Below, in pieces: positions 22,545 through 33,902 of a DNA stretch of 64,000 bases. The notes under the pieces were generated by a model that was not told where the DNA came from, searched no databases, and saw only the letters and a program-made list of their open reading frames with translations. Within the stretch, counting starts at the first letter, position 1; the number at the start of each line of letters is the position of its first letter. The stretch is from Sambucus nigra (taxonomy: Eukaryota > Streptophyta > Magnoliopsida > Dipsacales > Adoxaceae): assembly GCA_949130495.1 (NCBI GenBank), contig OX422222.1, positions 276,324,109 to 276,388,108 of the forward strand, given 5' to 3'. A program made the position numbers and the translations under genes.

Positions 22545-24392
22545 ATGGCCAATAATTCGGAATCCAATAATCGAAATGCTGGGATCCCTACAAATCAATC
22601 TACTCCCCCAAATGTTCCAGATCTAGCTGTCATAAATGCTAATTTAGCCCAAGGACAAACGGCCATGCAAGAAACCATGCGTTAACTTATACAAACTGTT
22701 CAAGGCGGAGTGCCGGCCCAATTAGGACAATGAAGTGTTCAAAGAAATACCCGTCTACCCTCTTCACGAACTAGGCAAATGTTATTCCCGGAGGTATCTC
22801 AATCTAGAAACACCGAATCATATCGTACTGAGAGATCTGATGATCCTTCTTATCAACCTGGTCGGACTTCATCGGTACGAGCTACAGATTCTTAATGAAA
22901 GGTCACTCTATCTCCAGAAAGGATTAGCGCTCTAGAAAGGTTGAGTAGAGTCTCTCCTTTTGATTGTTTGGGCCCTAGGAGGAATAGAATTCCTCTTAGG
23001 ACTGCGTCGAGGAATTTTCCACGACTATTCGATCTAAGGGAAGGCTTCGCCCAATCACGACCAGCAGCTCGATCCCAAGAGGAAAACTCAATGCGATTAG
23101 TTGCTCGAACAAATAGGCCTGAGGTGGGAAATGATGCATGGAAGGGCTCAATTCAAATATTGAAGGACAGATTAGGGGAAATGGCTAAGGCCAATAATCA
23201 TCTACAAAGAACTTTTGTCCAAGTGACACCGTTTGTACTGGCAATTATGGATTTTCCCACACCATCAAAATTCAAAGCTCCTACGGTGACGCCTAAATAT
23301 GATGGAAAAACTGACCCTGTCCTTCATATAGAATAATACCAAGCTGCTGCCGATATCTATGCAGTTCCAGACCAGATGAGATGCAGGGCATTTTCAGGAA
23401 CTCTTATCGGATCAGCTCAGATATGGTACAATAACCTCCCTCGGGCAAAGATTGCGACTTTCTTTCAATTAGCAGAGCTCTTTATCGGGAACTTCTATTT
23501 TGGAGCGAAACCAGTCAAATGAGTAGCACACTTGCTAAGTGTTAGACAGAAGGCAGGTGAAAGCACTAGGGACTATATTACTCATTTTAATAACGAGAAA
23601 CTTGAAGTAATTGATTACGAGGACAAAACAACAATTACTGCCCTGATGAGTGGACTGTTGCCAGATAAGTTGTACTACACTTTAGCCAAAGATCAGCCTA
23701 GGACCATGGTAGAACTGATGGCAAAAGCAGCGAAAATCATGAATGCCGAGGAGGCCATGGCTGCGGAGAAGAATGCAGATACTAAGGAGACCAAGATGGA
23801 AGATGGTAAAATCGAAAAGAAGGATCAGAAGAACAATGGTGGAAGCAGGCAGTCAAAAGGAAAGCAAGCACTGGAGCAGATGAGGAAATTTGGAAATTAT
23901 ACTCCTTTGAAGGTAGATATAAATCACATTCTGGAGGAGATCAAGAATAGCGAGGAGCTAGCCTGGCCAACAAAAATGAAGGCAGATCCTGACAGAAGGG
24001 ACAAGTCCAAATATTACGAATTCCACAAAGACCATGGTCATATGATAAAATGTTGTATAGCTCTCCAGAGTGAAATTAAAGCACTCATCAGACGAGGAAA
24101 ATTGGCTAAGTATGTTGATCGCCAAAATGGTGGGAAGACCAGCGACCGAAGAAGGCAAAGATCTAAATCTCCCCATCGAGCAAAAGAAGATAAGAAGAGA
24201 GACCACGATGATGATCCAGAAGATGATCCTGACCTTCCTAAAAGACTAAGACATCCAAAGCGTGAGGTATTTTCAATCCATTTTGGATCATTTGAATGTA
24301 ATGTTATTACAGGTGGAGATGCAGGAGGTGGAGATCTTACTGCGGAGAGGAAAGCTTACCTCAATGAGGCTCAAGCTTGCTCGTACATATAA
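22545..24392 (+). pseudogene. gag: Element B gag
   Basis: Starts at ATG 22545, 63 bp after the 5' LTR. One frame runs to 24392 with stops near 22683, 22730, 22893, 23334 and 23520. The N-terminal part is Asn/Pro-rich; then comes the Tat gag core with MDFPTPSKFKAP, TPKYDGKTDP and IWYNNLPRA. The region after 23532 (RDYITHFNNEKLEV) is open. The zinc-like segment reads YYEFHKDHGHMIKC near 24010, with Tyr where Tat gag usually has Cys. An acidic Asp/Glu-rich tail follows. Protease follows in the same frame, as in a single gag-pol polyprotein. Confidence 0.88.
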
Positions 24393-24401
24393 TGAATAAA
24401 T

Positions 24402-24893
24402 TTGGCTAAAGATGATCGCCTGAGGAAGGTGAATAAAGACAAACTGGTGATTAGTTTCTCTAAAAATGACCTGGCCGGTGTATTATATCCTCATGATGAT
24501 CCATTGGTGATCAAGATGAGAATGAAAGAAGTGGTGATTTCACGGGTGCTAATGGATAATGGTAGCTCTACAAACATCATGTTCTACCCATGCTTTGATA
24601 GTTTGAACTTGAAGTTAGCCCAGTTGGAGCCCTATCATAGGCCCCTCCTTGGTTTTACTAGTGAAAAGATTTTTCCACTTGGGACGATCAAGTTGGATAT
24701 GCTTATTGGTACATGGATTGCTTGTCTAATAGAAAGAGTACGCTTCTTCGTAATGGATAAAAATGTTCAATCGACTTACAATATCATCATGGGAAGGGTA
24801 GGTCTGAAGAAGTTCGAGCCAGTGCCATCTACTGTACATCAATGTTTAAAATTCCCAACTAATTTTGGAGTGGGAGTTGTGAAAGGCGACTAG
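24402..24893 (+). pseudogene. pro: Element B aspartic protease
   Basis: Would cut the polyprotein. The active-site motif is VLMDNGSSTNIMF near 24550, a Tat-type DNGSS signature, with the second conserved stretch IIMGRVGLKKF near 24785. Same frame as gag, separated by two stops at 24390-24395. The active-site residues look intact; the frame ends at a TAG at 24891-24893. Confidence 0.85.
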
Positions 24894-24974
24894 AAAGTAG
24901 CTCGAGAATGCTACTATTCATCTACCGAACAAGAGGAACGTGAAGAATCCAGGAAGAAGACTACTACCTCTCAA

Positions 24975-26039
24975 GTGGATGAAATAGAAGATGTAGAGAT
25001 TGAAAAGTTAGACCCTAGAGACGAGTCTCATCTCGTGAAGGTCCAAGTCATGGAGGCTATCGAAAATATCATTCTGGACGATGAGCATCCAGAACGAACA
25101 ACTCAAAATGGTGCATCACTGGATGTATCGATAAAACAGGAATTGATAGCATTTCTAAGGCGCAGAAAGAAGACTTTCACATGGAGTCATCAAGACATGC
25201 TAGGGATAGACCCGAGCTTCCTGTATCACGAGCTCAATGTAAACAAGGAAATCAAGCCAGTGAAGTAGCGAAGAAGAGTGTTCAGTCCTGAGAAGAACCA
25301 AGCTATACAGAAAGAAGTAGAGAAGCTACAAAAAGACTTTTTTATTGAGGATGTCAAATATCCTGATTGGCTAGCAAATGTGGTGATGGTAAAGAAAAAT
25401 AATAACAAGTGGAGGATGTATGTAGACTTCACTGATCTTAATAAAGCATGCCCAAAGGATCATTTTCCTTTGCCCCGAATCGATCAACTGGTGGATGCTA
25501 CCTCGGGGCATGAGTTATTGAGTTTTATGGATGCTTATTCTGGTTATAACCAGATTAAGATGAAACCTGAAGATAGGGAAAGTACGTCTTTTATCACCCC
25601 AAGGGGAACTTATTGCTATAATGTTATGCCTTTTGGACTTAAAAATGCAGGTGCAACATATCATCGGCTAATGAATAAGGTGTTTGCAGAACAAATCAGT
25701 CATAACATGGAGGTTTATGTTGATGATATGCTGACGAAGAGCAAGAAAGCTGCTGATCATCTAATTGACCTAGGTCAGACCTTTGATCAATTAGAGAAAT
25801 ATCAAATGAAGTTGAATCCCACCAAATTCATATTCGGAGTACGAGAAGGCATGTTTCTCGGATATATTGTTAACCAACGAGGTATCGAGGCAAACCCTAA
25901 AAATACCAAAGCCCTATTGGAGCTGCGATCTCCAACTATGAAGAAGGAAGTGCAAAGTCTTACAGGGCGAGTCGCAGCGCTCAACAAATTTGTGTCACGA
26001 GCAAAAGACAGATGTCTCCCATTCTTCAAAACACTCTGA
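24975..26039 (+). pseudogene. pol (RT): Element B reverse transcriptase
   Basis: The pre-RT segment is 24975-25268 with FTWSHQDMLGIDPSFLYHEL, then a TAG at 25266-25268. The frame 25278-26039 has WRMYVDFTDLNKACPKDHFP, SFMDAYSGYNQI, MPFGLKNAGATYHRLMNKVF and the catalytic YVDDM at about 25710. The fingers, palm and thumb are open and colinear with F and G, with one stop before the first RNase H. Of the three Tat elements in this window it has the least damaged RT. Confidence 0.9.
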
Positions 26040-26545
26040 AAAACTTTTGAGTGGAATGATGAATGCGAGGAGGCCTTTTAAGAATTGAAGAAATATCTAG
26101 GGACACCTCCATTGTTATCTAGACCAGTGATGGGAGAAAGATTATACTTGTATCTGGCAATTTCTGAGAATGCAGTTAGTTCGACATTGATAAGAGTGGA
26201 AGACGGAGTCCAAAAACCAGTCTATTACACCAGCAAAGCTTTTCGAGGAGCAAAGATCAGATATCCAAGGTTGGAAAAGTTGGCACTGGCACTAATCGAA
26301 GCGATCAGAAGGATGAGACCATACTTCCAACCCATACTATAGTGGTGTATACTGATATGCCATTGAGACAGGCTTTGCATAAATCGGAGAAATCAGGAAG
26401 AATAATGTACTGGGCAGTAGAACTTGGTGAATATGATATAGTTTACGAGCCTAGATCGTCACTCAAGGGACAGACAGTAGCTGATTTTATTGCGGAGTTT
26501 ACTCATTCTGATACCCCCAAAGAACAGGAGTTTAATACAGACCAA
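26040..26545 (+). pseudogene. pol (RH): Element B first RNase H (degenerate)
   Basis: A frame at 26085-26342 has LYLYLAISENAVSSTLI, KPVYYTSKAFRGAKIRYPRLEKL and RRMRPYFQP. It then shifts by one base near 26335 and continues with VYTDMPLRQALHKSE, ADFIAEFTH. The first catalytic Asp is absent (LAISE in place of a DAS-like motif), as in F and G, so the domain is probably only a structural link between RT and the second RNase H. Confidence 0.82.
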
Positions 26546-26699
26546 CTCATGGATGTTGCGGGATCACCAAATTTAACTACCAACCAACTTCCAGTCGTGG
26601 ACGATCAAGAGAGGATAATCAATGAGCAGCGAGAAGAGCTGGGGAAAGACCAAAGGAAGCTTCAAATATTCCACCGAGGAACTATGTTTGACCAGGAAT

Positions 26700-27235
26700 T
26701 TGATAATGAAGTACCCGTATTGAATCTGTATGTGGATGGCTCTTCGTGCACTACAGGCAGTGGAGCATGAATTATTTTAAACAGTCCGGATGAAATTGAT
26801 ATGGAGTATGCTCTGTGCTTTCAATTTAAGGCTTCTAATAATGAGGCCAAATATGAAGCTATGATCGTGGGTCTAAGTATGGCCAAAACCATGAAGGCAG
26901 AATAGGTCGTTGTATCTAGTGATTCCCAGTTAATCGTAAATTAAATTCAGGGGCTGTATGCAGCAAAAGGAGAGTTAATGATCAAGTATCATGCAAAAGC
27001 AATAGAGGTTGTATCGAGTTTTACTGCAGTTCAGTTGATTAGAATATCGAGATTGGAGAATGAAAGAGCAGACGCCCTAGATCGATTAGCATCAGCCACA
27101 CGTACCGAGCTACGAAGAACAATCCCAATAGAAATAATGGCTGGTCGGAGCATAGACGAAGATTTAATGATGAACTTCATTGCCCTCGACTTGGGACCAT
27201 CGTGGATGGACCCCATCAGGGCCTATATTGAAGGA
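26700..27235 (+). pseudogene. pol (aRNH): Element B second RNase H (Tat-type)
   Basis: LYVDGSSCTTGSGA near 26725 gives the first Asp, followed by a TGA. Then SNNEAKYEAMIVGLS (Glu), SSDSQLIVN (Asp) and ERADALDRLASATR (last Asp). All four acidic positions are present, but stops are at about 26768, 26903 and 26942. The sequence ends in LGPSWMDPIRAYIEG, where F and G continue towards integrase; here it runs straight into the integrase end. Confidence 0.82.
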
Positions 27236-27413
27236 AGGGGATTATGTGCTGAAGAAAATGATCCAAACGCTTAACAAATTGGAATCCAACTAGTACGGAC
27301 CCTACAGAGTAACAGAAGTTGTTCGTCCAGGGACATACAGAATTGAAACTTTGGAAGGAGAAGAATTCAAGAATGCATGGAATGCAGAGCATCTGCGCAA
27401 GTATTATCGGTAA
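27225..27413 (+). pseudogene. pol (integrase end): Element B integrase C-terminal remnant
   Basis: After the second RNase H linker the sequence jumps to GDYVLKKM, a stop, then YGPYRVTEVVRPGTYRIE and NAEHLRKYYR, a GPY/F-type integrase end. The zinc-binding and DDE core parts are absent. In G the equivalent two points are about 1.0 kb apart, so roughly that much is deleted. The junction lies in GAAGGAAGGGG near 27230-27242. Confidence 0.85.
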
Positions 27414-27544
27414 TTGAAATTCCTATGTAATGCAGTTTCTTCAATATGAATAAAGTGATATTTCACCCATTTTCTTTCTTTGTTAATTTTTTTTTGGAAT
27501 ATTAGTGCTACACACTACACAAATCCAAATTCAGAGCAATATAC
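27414..27544 (+). other. B 3' non-coding start after pol
   Basis: Short AT-rich segment with AATAAAG near 27449, a possible polyadenylation signal for the sense transcript. No gene. Confidence 0.35.
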
Positions 27545-28020
27545 CACTAACCACCAACTCCGGTTGGTCGATAATTCAATTACCACCAACTCCGGTTGGT
27601 CGGGAACTCTATACCACCAACTTCGGTTGGTTAGAAATTCAATTACCACCAACTTCGGTTGGTCAGGAACTCTATACTACCAACTCTGGTTGGTCGGTAA
27701 TTCAATTACCACCAACTCCGGTTGGTCGGGAACTCTATACCACCAACTCCAGTTGGTCGGCAATTTAATTACCACCAACTCCGGTTGGTCAGGAACTTAA
27801 TACCACCAACTCCGGTTGGTCGGCAATTCAATTACCACCAACTCCGATTGGTCGGGAACTTAATACCACCAACTCCGGTTGGTCGGCAATTCAATTACCA
27901 CCAATTTCGGTTGGTCGGGAACTTAATACTACCAACTCCAACTGGTCGGCAATTTAATTACCACCAACTCCGGTTGGTTGGGAACTCAATACAACAAACC
28001 CCAGTTGGTTGGTACCAAAC
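27545..28020. repeat. 31/32-bp minisatellite in B 3' region
   Basis: About 15 units, each with core CCAACTCCGGTTGG (arms CCAAC/GTTGG around TCCG), alternating 31 and 32 bp, so a 63-bp dimer is the higher unit. Alternate spacers read GGGAACTCTAT and GGCAATTCAATT. Sequence drift rises at both ends of the array. Tat elements are known to carry such hypervariable arrays between pol and the 3' LTR. The open frames across it are by-products. Confidence 0.93.
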
Positions 28021-28422
28021 TAGGCAAGAAGCTGGACGACCTCCCGGGGCATCCAGTGTCTAGGCAACAAAGTAATGCATACGAGATTTCTACAACTAAG
28101 CAGGAACATGGGATGCAAATCATTCCATTGCTTAGGCCCAAAGAGTGACAAGTCACTATAATCAAACAAAAAATGGGATAAGTATAGTATATACATATAT
28201 TTACCAACCAGCAAGCAAAGATATTCTACAAATTATTGCGAAGAAAATGAAATGGCAAAAGACAAACTTGTTCTTCATTAAAGCAAAGCAGAGTACACAA
28301 GATATGAAGTCTAATTCATTACATAAAATATCGTATTCTATTGGTTTCTTTCCCTATGCTTTTGACATAGGTTCTACCCCAGATGGAGGATCATCTAAGG
28401 AATAAGGGGAATTTATAAAGTT
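28021..28422. other. Spacer in B between minisatellite and antisense gene 2
   Basis: No supported gene on either strand. AT-rich; likely contains the 3' end of the antisense transcript. Confidence 0.45.
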
Positions 28423-30299
28423 TCAATCTCGCAGCATTCTAACATTCATTAAGGATGGTCGCTCGAGCAAGTGTTCTGGATGAGCTATTTCAAAGTTTGC
28501 ATGAAGACTGTAATCACCGAGATACTTGGAAATCAGGCATCGAGGAATTGAGCGAGCAGGAATCCAACTAATATCAAACTTAAAAGGTGGCACGGGCAAA
28601 TCGAGCACTCCAGGATCATAATAATCCCATAAGTAGTGTCCTTGCTCCAATTTTAGCACACACATAGCATTCAACCATCCCTGCTTGTACCCCTCATTAT
28701 TCAACTGCTGTATCCTAGAATCAAGATGGTACAGAGCTTCATTATAACCCCCTTTGTGAGGAGGCACCCCTTCTTCCTTCAAGGGCATGAGATGCAGCCA
28801 GTTAGGTCCCTCTTGTCTTCTGCACCGGTTCCTGATTCAATTGCCCAACAAAGAAAGGGCTATGCGCAATGGCTCGCAAGACAGTCAGAATCAGAAAGAG
28901 AGGTATGTCTTATTTTAAAAGAACTGTTATCTCAAAGGGTTTATGCCGCTAAACAGCTCTTAGTCCGCACTTCTCTCGTACATTCTAAGACCATGCCAAC
29001 CATCCAAAATTCTCTGGGTTTTTTGTGAAACTGATAAGTTAACCTCTCCATTTTCTCGTGGAGTTTCTTCACAAGAATTTCTTTACTTTCGAGAATAGAA
29101 TTCTGATTAGAGAGTTGCTCGGTAAAGTTCAGAATCTTCTTAGACATTTATGCCAAGGCTTGGTTCTTCGCCATCAACTGAACGACTTGATTCTCTAAAG
29201 CCGATTGAGTTCTCGCTTCTTCAATGGTGACCTGACTAGCCCTTGCTCGTCCACAAGAAGATCTTGCTCTACCACGGGTAGATGTGGAGGGTCCAACTCA
29301 TTTTAAAGTCTCTAACTCATCCCTTAAGTTAGCATTTTCTACTTCCAAAAATGAAAAACCTGTGACACCCCGACTAATTAAATACCGGGTAGCTACTCCT
29401 TTATTCAAATCAATACAAAATGTCAAGTTGGTTCAGTTCATAGCATCACTGTCAAAAAGCATTTTAACAATTTCTTGCCACCTAATATTTAAAAAGTGAG
29501 CTGTTAATTTTAATTAAATTAGATTAGCATACAACCAATTTAAATTAAGAAATGCTAATAGCACAACCACATCACAGTCACAACAGAATAATCAATGGAA
29601 TAAAATGAATATGGAGGAATACTCCTCAGAATAATCTGAATACTGAATAAAACCGAATATAAAGTCTGAATCACTAATTAATTAATCCAAAACTGAAATA
29701 AAACTAAATAAATAAACTGTTTCTAAGAGAAAAGGGGCGACATGCCCTACAGATAAATAAGTCTGAAATGGAATTAAGGTAAAAACTGGAGGCGTCTATA
29801 ATCAAGGTCCTGTAACTTCCACAGTAGCTACAACACGTCACTGTAATGGAACTTCTAAGCTTGGTGTCCTTGTGGCTGGGCACCTACAAGGTTTTTACAA
29901 AAAAATAGATTTAAAAGCAAACGGGTCAGAGCCCGATTGTGAAAACAGTTTAAAATATAGAAAGTGTTTAATGTCATTAAACATTGAATATAAAATACAT
30001 GATAGTGCATTATCTCATGTGAGTTCCTCACCTCTCAACTAATTGTGGACGCCTATCGTACCCGTACCCGTTCTAGTTATTCCACTATCTAACTAGTCCA
30101 ATCCATAACCCGACTTTACTTTTCCGTTTAGAATTCAATTCCCGATATCTTAATATAAGCTAAGAGTCTTACTGTGTGTTTCTCAGAACTAGTTATAATA
30201 ATTACTAAGAAGTTCCCATTTTTAACTCTACAAAAATGATACAAATTATTCACACTTACACTTATATAAGCAGTCCATTTCAATTATCAGTATTTAACC

Positions 30300-30670
30300 T
30301 CATCGTAAATATACAATAATGGCACCCCTAGGCTAAGCTGCGATGCACACATACTCTGCTATCAAGTCCCGGTACATCACGTACATAAGGACCACGTATT
30401 CCGAATCTCTCAGGAACCGTTACGATAAGTAACAATCACACATAATGGAGGCGGACATAGTTCACATCCCATGGGTCATGCACATACCTATGATCCCATG
30501 GTCAACAGACTTATTAACTCACCAATAAGTCATTCTCTGACCTATGTTCTTGAGGTACCAATCTAAATCCCCCCTGTAGGCACACAAAGATTAGATGACC
30601 CTGATCGAAAGCCGACCTCCCGTGATAGCAAGTATGGTAGGTATGTTATACGCATATAAGTCCATCTACC
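30300..30670 (-). repeat. Block in LTR E shared with element D interior
   Basis: Matches 38800-39200 by eye: CATACTCTGCTATCAAGTCC, a later TAGTTC, and CCGTGATAGCAAGTA. Here it is part of an LTR; in D it lies in the internal region. Confidence 0.6.
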
Positions 30671-31061
30671 AAACATTCACACATCTTAGATAACTTATAA
30701 TAATAATAGAGGTATATTTTAAATTGATATACCATCATTCAATTTTTGTACATTTACAAGTTTTCGGATAATATACAATATAGACTGCCGACACTTCTCA
30801 TGTCGTAGCTCCAAGTACTTTAAACCTAACTCATAAGGTTACTAAGTCTTTTATATACTTATCCAAATTTAATCGTAATTATACTCCGATCACACAAACA
30901 TACCTACTGGTCTTCCTCAAGTTTAAGTATTCATAAGTTCCCAACATTAATTCTCTAGGGACGAAATTATTAAACTTCAACCAAAATAATACTCATAAAC
31001 AAACCTATGTGAAGTTCGAAACAAAAATCGGCCGTAAAAGGTCATTCTGTCAACTCGTTAG

Positions 31062-31210
31062 AAATCTCGTTCGAACGAGGTAGTTCGAACGAATGTAGTT
31101 TGAACGAAGGGCTTCGAATGAACTCGTTAGAAGGGACACTGGAATCTCGTTAGAAGCTCGTTCGAACGAGCTCGTTCGAATGACCTGGGTTGGTCTTCTA
31201 ACGAGATTGT
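31062..31210. repeat. Palindrome cluster (CTCGTTCGAACGAG type) in LTR E
   Basis: Several TTCGAA-centred palindromes, best at 31160-31173, beginning about 1.13 kb into the LTR. The core differs from the ATCGAT core in A and C, but the position in the LTR is about the same. Confidence 0.8.
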
Positions 31211-33182
31211 AGAAAACGCCCAGAATTTTCCCAACTTCGTTTTTCACCAAATTCCTTTCTCCAAATCCATCCTAAGTTCATACTAATTACGTTCTTGTGT
31301 TGCTAACCTACTCCAGGTCACCCTAATTCATTTCTTAACATATTTTTGGGGTCAAATCTTATTAATCAACATGTAATCACCACAAATTCCCAAATCTTGC
31401 CCCAAACCCTATGAACATGAACACAAAATTTTATTTCACTTAAATACTCATCATTAATCTGTTTTTTTAAATAATCATAGTTAAGTTTTTGGGTACTAAT
31501 TTCATCCATAAACATTCTACATGCATTGCCTATCCAAACTTATGAGTTCCATGACAAATACATTGGGTTTTCATCCAAACTTTCAAAGCATATAAAGTTT
31601 CTACACTAAACATGGAGGAAATATTCATTGAAACTAATAACATCAAATCACTTGCCTTAGGTTTGTTCTTCAGATCTGTTTTCGGTGATTATAGGGTGAT
31701 TCTCTCCTCTTTCTGGTCACAATTTCTTCCAACATGATGGTGATGGGAGATGGTTTTGTTTGGAACCTCCTTTAACCTCTCTCTAACTTCTCTAAAAAAA
31801 ACCCGTAGCCCACTCTTTTGTTTTTGGATGGTAATGGCCTTAGTGGCCTCTCTAATAATATCTAATTTAACTCTAAAATTCGTGGGTTTTAATTCCTAAA
31901 TTTTTAAAATTACCAAAATACCCTTCTGGGTTGCCGGTTTGGCCTAAAAATGACTCGAGACCCAAACTAACCCCCCAGCTAGTGTTTTCTGACTATCTCG
32001 GCCCTTCCGGACACGTTGGCGCACTCAAAATGACCATTCGATTGATAAAAATATAATTTACTTTTTAATCTAATTAAATTCATTCCTGACACGACTGATA
32101 AACGCATCTCAACTAAATTTCTCAAATTGTCGTATTTCTGCCTCGCGACAAATTTAATATTTTAAATACTCATATGTTACCATATATTCTCAGTAATATT
32201 TTATTTTAACATCATACTTAAATACCAACTCACATCTCGCGAGTATTTAATTCCGGATTAATTTCCAAATAAATTCTCATTTAATTAAATTAATCCATTA
32301 AATACAAATCAATAAAATTACGGGGTATTACAAAACCTTCATCATTAATGGGGACCAAGGCTCCAGAGGAAGAGGCAGCAGATTTGAGTTGTTTTATTTC
32401 CTCCTGCAAAGCAATGTTCTCCTGCTCCAACAACTTGGCGATATGCCTATGCACTTCAATTTCAAGCTTCAAAACACTCTCATTCTTCTCATGAGCAGAG
32501 ATGAATTTATCATACCCTTTGTCAGCACTTAATTGTTGATATTTTTTCTCGTATCCTTGATGCAAAAGGTTAGTGAATTCTTTATATTATTGTTGAAGTT
32601 CCTCGATCCTTGAAGATCTTCAATCATTTCGTAGTAGGCCACATTGTTGGCCACAACACGATCAAGTAAGCACTTCAAGTATTAGTAAGCTTCAATTGCT
32701 CGGTCAGAAGCACCTCATCCGAGGATGTCAATTATCTGGGCCTCATTAAGATCTGCATGACCAGCTTTAAAATAGTCATTGAATTTCTTCATCAATTCTG
32801 TATCATGAGCTGATAAGAGCTCCATCCTGGCCATAAACTAGCAAAGGGAAGAAATAAAAAGAATCAATAATGATGCAGACAGAGCGAGTAAAAGAGAAAT
32901 TCAATACGAACAACCAAAGTTCAAATTTTTATTCATCATAAGAGGAGATACATAGTTCAAGGTTACATTCAAGGAAATAACAAAATAAAAAACCCTAACA
33001 ACTTACACCTTCTCCTTGTTTCTTACAACTTCCTCAGAAGGTTTGGAGGAAGGGGTTGGTTGTTCGAAAAGTAAGGGTAGCTGCTTGGCAGAAGTGCTGG
33101 GTGGTTGGATTTGCTTGGAAGGTTGAACAACAGAAACAGTAGGGACCTGATCTCCAATCATCATAGAAGATTCATCTAAAGC

Positions 33183-33238
33183 TTCTTCTTCTTCTTCTTC
33201 TTCTTCTTCTTCTTCTTCTTCTTCTTCTTCTTCTTCTT

Positions 33239-33269
<31 letters not shown>
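33183..33269 (-). repeat. (CTT)n microsatellite coding poly-Glu in B antisense gene 1
   Basis: About 29 CTT units. In the frame that continues into ALDESSMMIGDQV the minus strand encodes a run of Glu. The F homologue has only a short acidic stretch here, so the run expanded in B. Confidence 0.85.
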
Positions 33270-33830
33270 TCCAGGAGAGGAAGGAGGGCCATGAGTGTGC
33301 TTTTGGAACAACTCGAAATTATCAGCAGCCTTCATCTCCTTCAAGGCTGCTACCCATCCATCCCTAAAATATTTGACACCTGCATACTCCATTTAAGAAG
33401 ACATGATAGCCAGACCCTTGTTCCAGCCCTTGTCCCAACCAGCACTGAATGATTTTTTAACAGCAGCTTTCCTTTTTACTTTCTCAGAGGAAGTCCTTTC
33501 TCTCAAAAGCTCCTCGGCAGACTTATGTTTTTCTTCTGCCTCTATCTTATATTGCTCGGCAGATTTAAGTTTGACCTCAAGCTCGTTATTATGTTGTTCA
33601 ACCTCCTTCAATTTCTTCTCCAACTCTTTGGAGGCAGTCGTAGCTTGATCTCGGTTTGCTTTAATAGACTGGAGTTGCTTCTCCCAAGCATCTTTGTCCT
33701 CCTCGTACTTCTGACGAGGATCCTTCAAATATTGGGTTAGCCCATCAAAAGCTTCCTCTACTCTTCCTGAGGAGCTTGAAGCCCTGATAGCTTCATCCTT
33801 CTTCAAAATACTGTTGAAACACATCACAAG

Positions 33831-33902
33831 CTGAAAAAAGAAAGAACTTTAAGTCAATACATGAACATAGTAAAATAAAGGGGTTAAGCTAAAGATACTT
33901 AC
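33831..33902 (-). other. Predicted intron 2 of B antisense gene 1
   Basis: GTAAGTATC to TTTTTTCAG on the minus strand, 72 nt. The next exon opens LVMCFNSILKKDEA, matching FVTDFVVLYRSRDE after intron 2 in F. Confidence 0.7.

Larger units (their letters stand above)
29361..32332 (-). mobile_element. Solo LTR E (Del/Tekay-like)
   Basis: One LTR of 2972 bp flanked by AAACC at 29356-29360 and 32333-32337, with no primer site, interior or second LTR. The minus strand reads TGTAATACCCCG at the start and GGGGTGTCACA at the end, so it belongs to the same broad group as A and D but is a different family. Formed by recombination between two LTRs, which removed the interior. It is the youngest event on this nesting branch (E in B in A in D). 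No gene inside. Confidence 0.93.
28423..32834 (-). pseudogene. Antisense gene 2 of element B, interrupted by solo LTR E
   Basis: Opposite to B's gag-pol. It starts at the ATG 32834 (MARMELLSAHD), becomes coiled coil (32345-32565: KYQQLSADKGYDKF, LEQENIALQEEIKQLK), is broken at 32337 by LTR E and resumes at 29355. Further coiled coil lies at 28941-29147, and the C-terminal domain at 28423-28788 has YKQGWLNAMCVLKL, LWDYYDPG and ISWIPARSIPRCLIS. The last block matches GWLSALKEMQ...QWIPIDAIPRQLL of F antisense gene 2. Besides the insertion there are stops near 29300 and 29148 and several frame breaks. No named family recognised; function unknown. Confidence 0.7.

Noticed and set aside
27545..28020. 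CRISPR-like array of regularly spaced direct repeats
   Set aside because: Spacers are themselves repeated and alternate between two versions, and the DNA is clearly plant retroelement.
27480..28063. Overlapping frames of 87-113 codons with repeated Thr-Asn-Ser-Gly-Trp or Gly-Arg-Gln-Phe-Asn units
   Set aside because: They are products of the 31/32-bp minisatellite in several frames, with no domain.
29361..32332. E as a complete element or truncated copy
   Set aside because: One LTR with matching TSD on both sides and no interior is the definition of a solo LTR.
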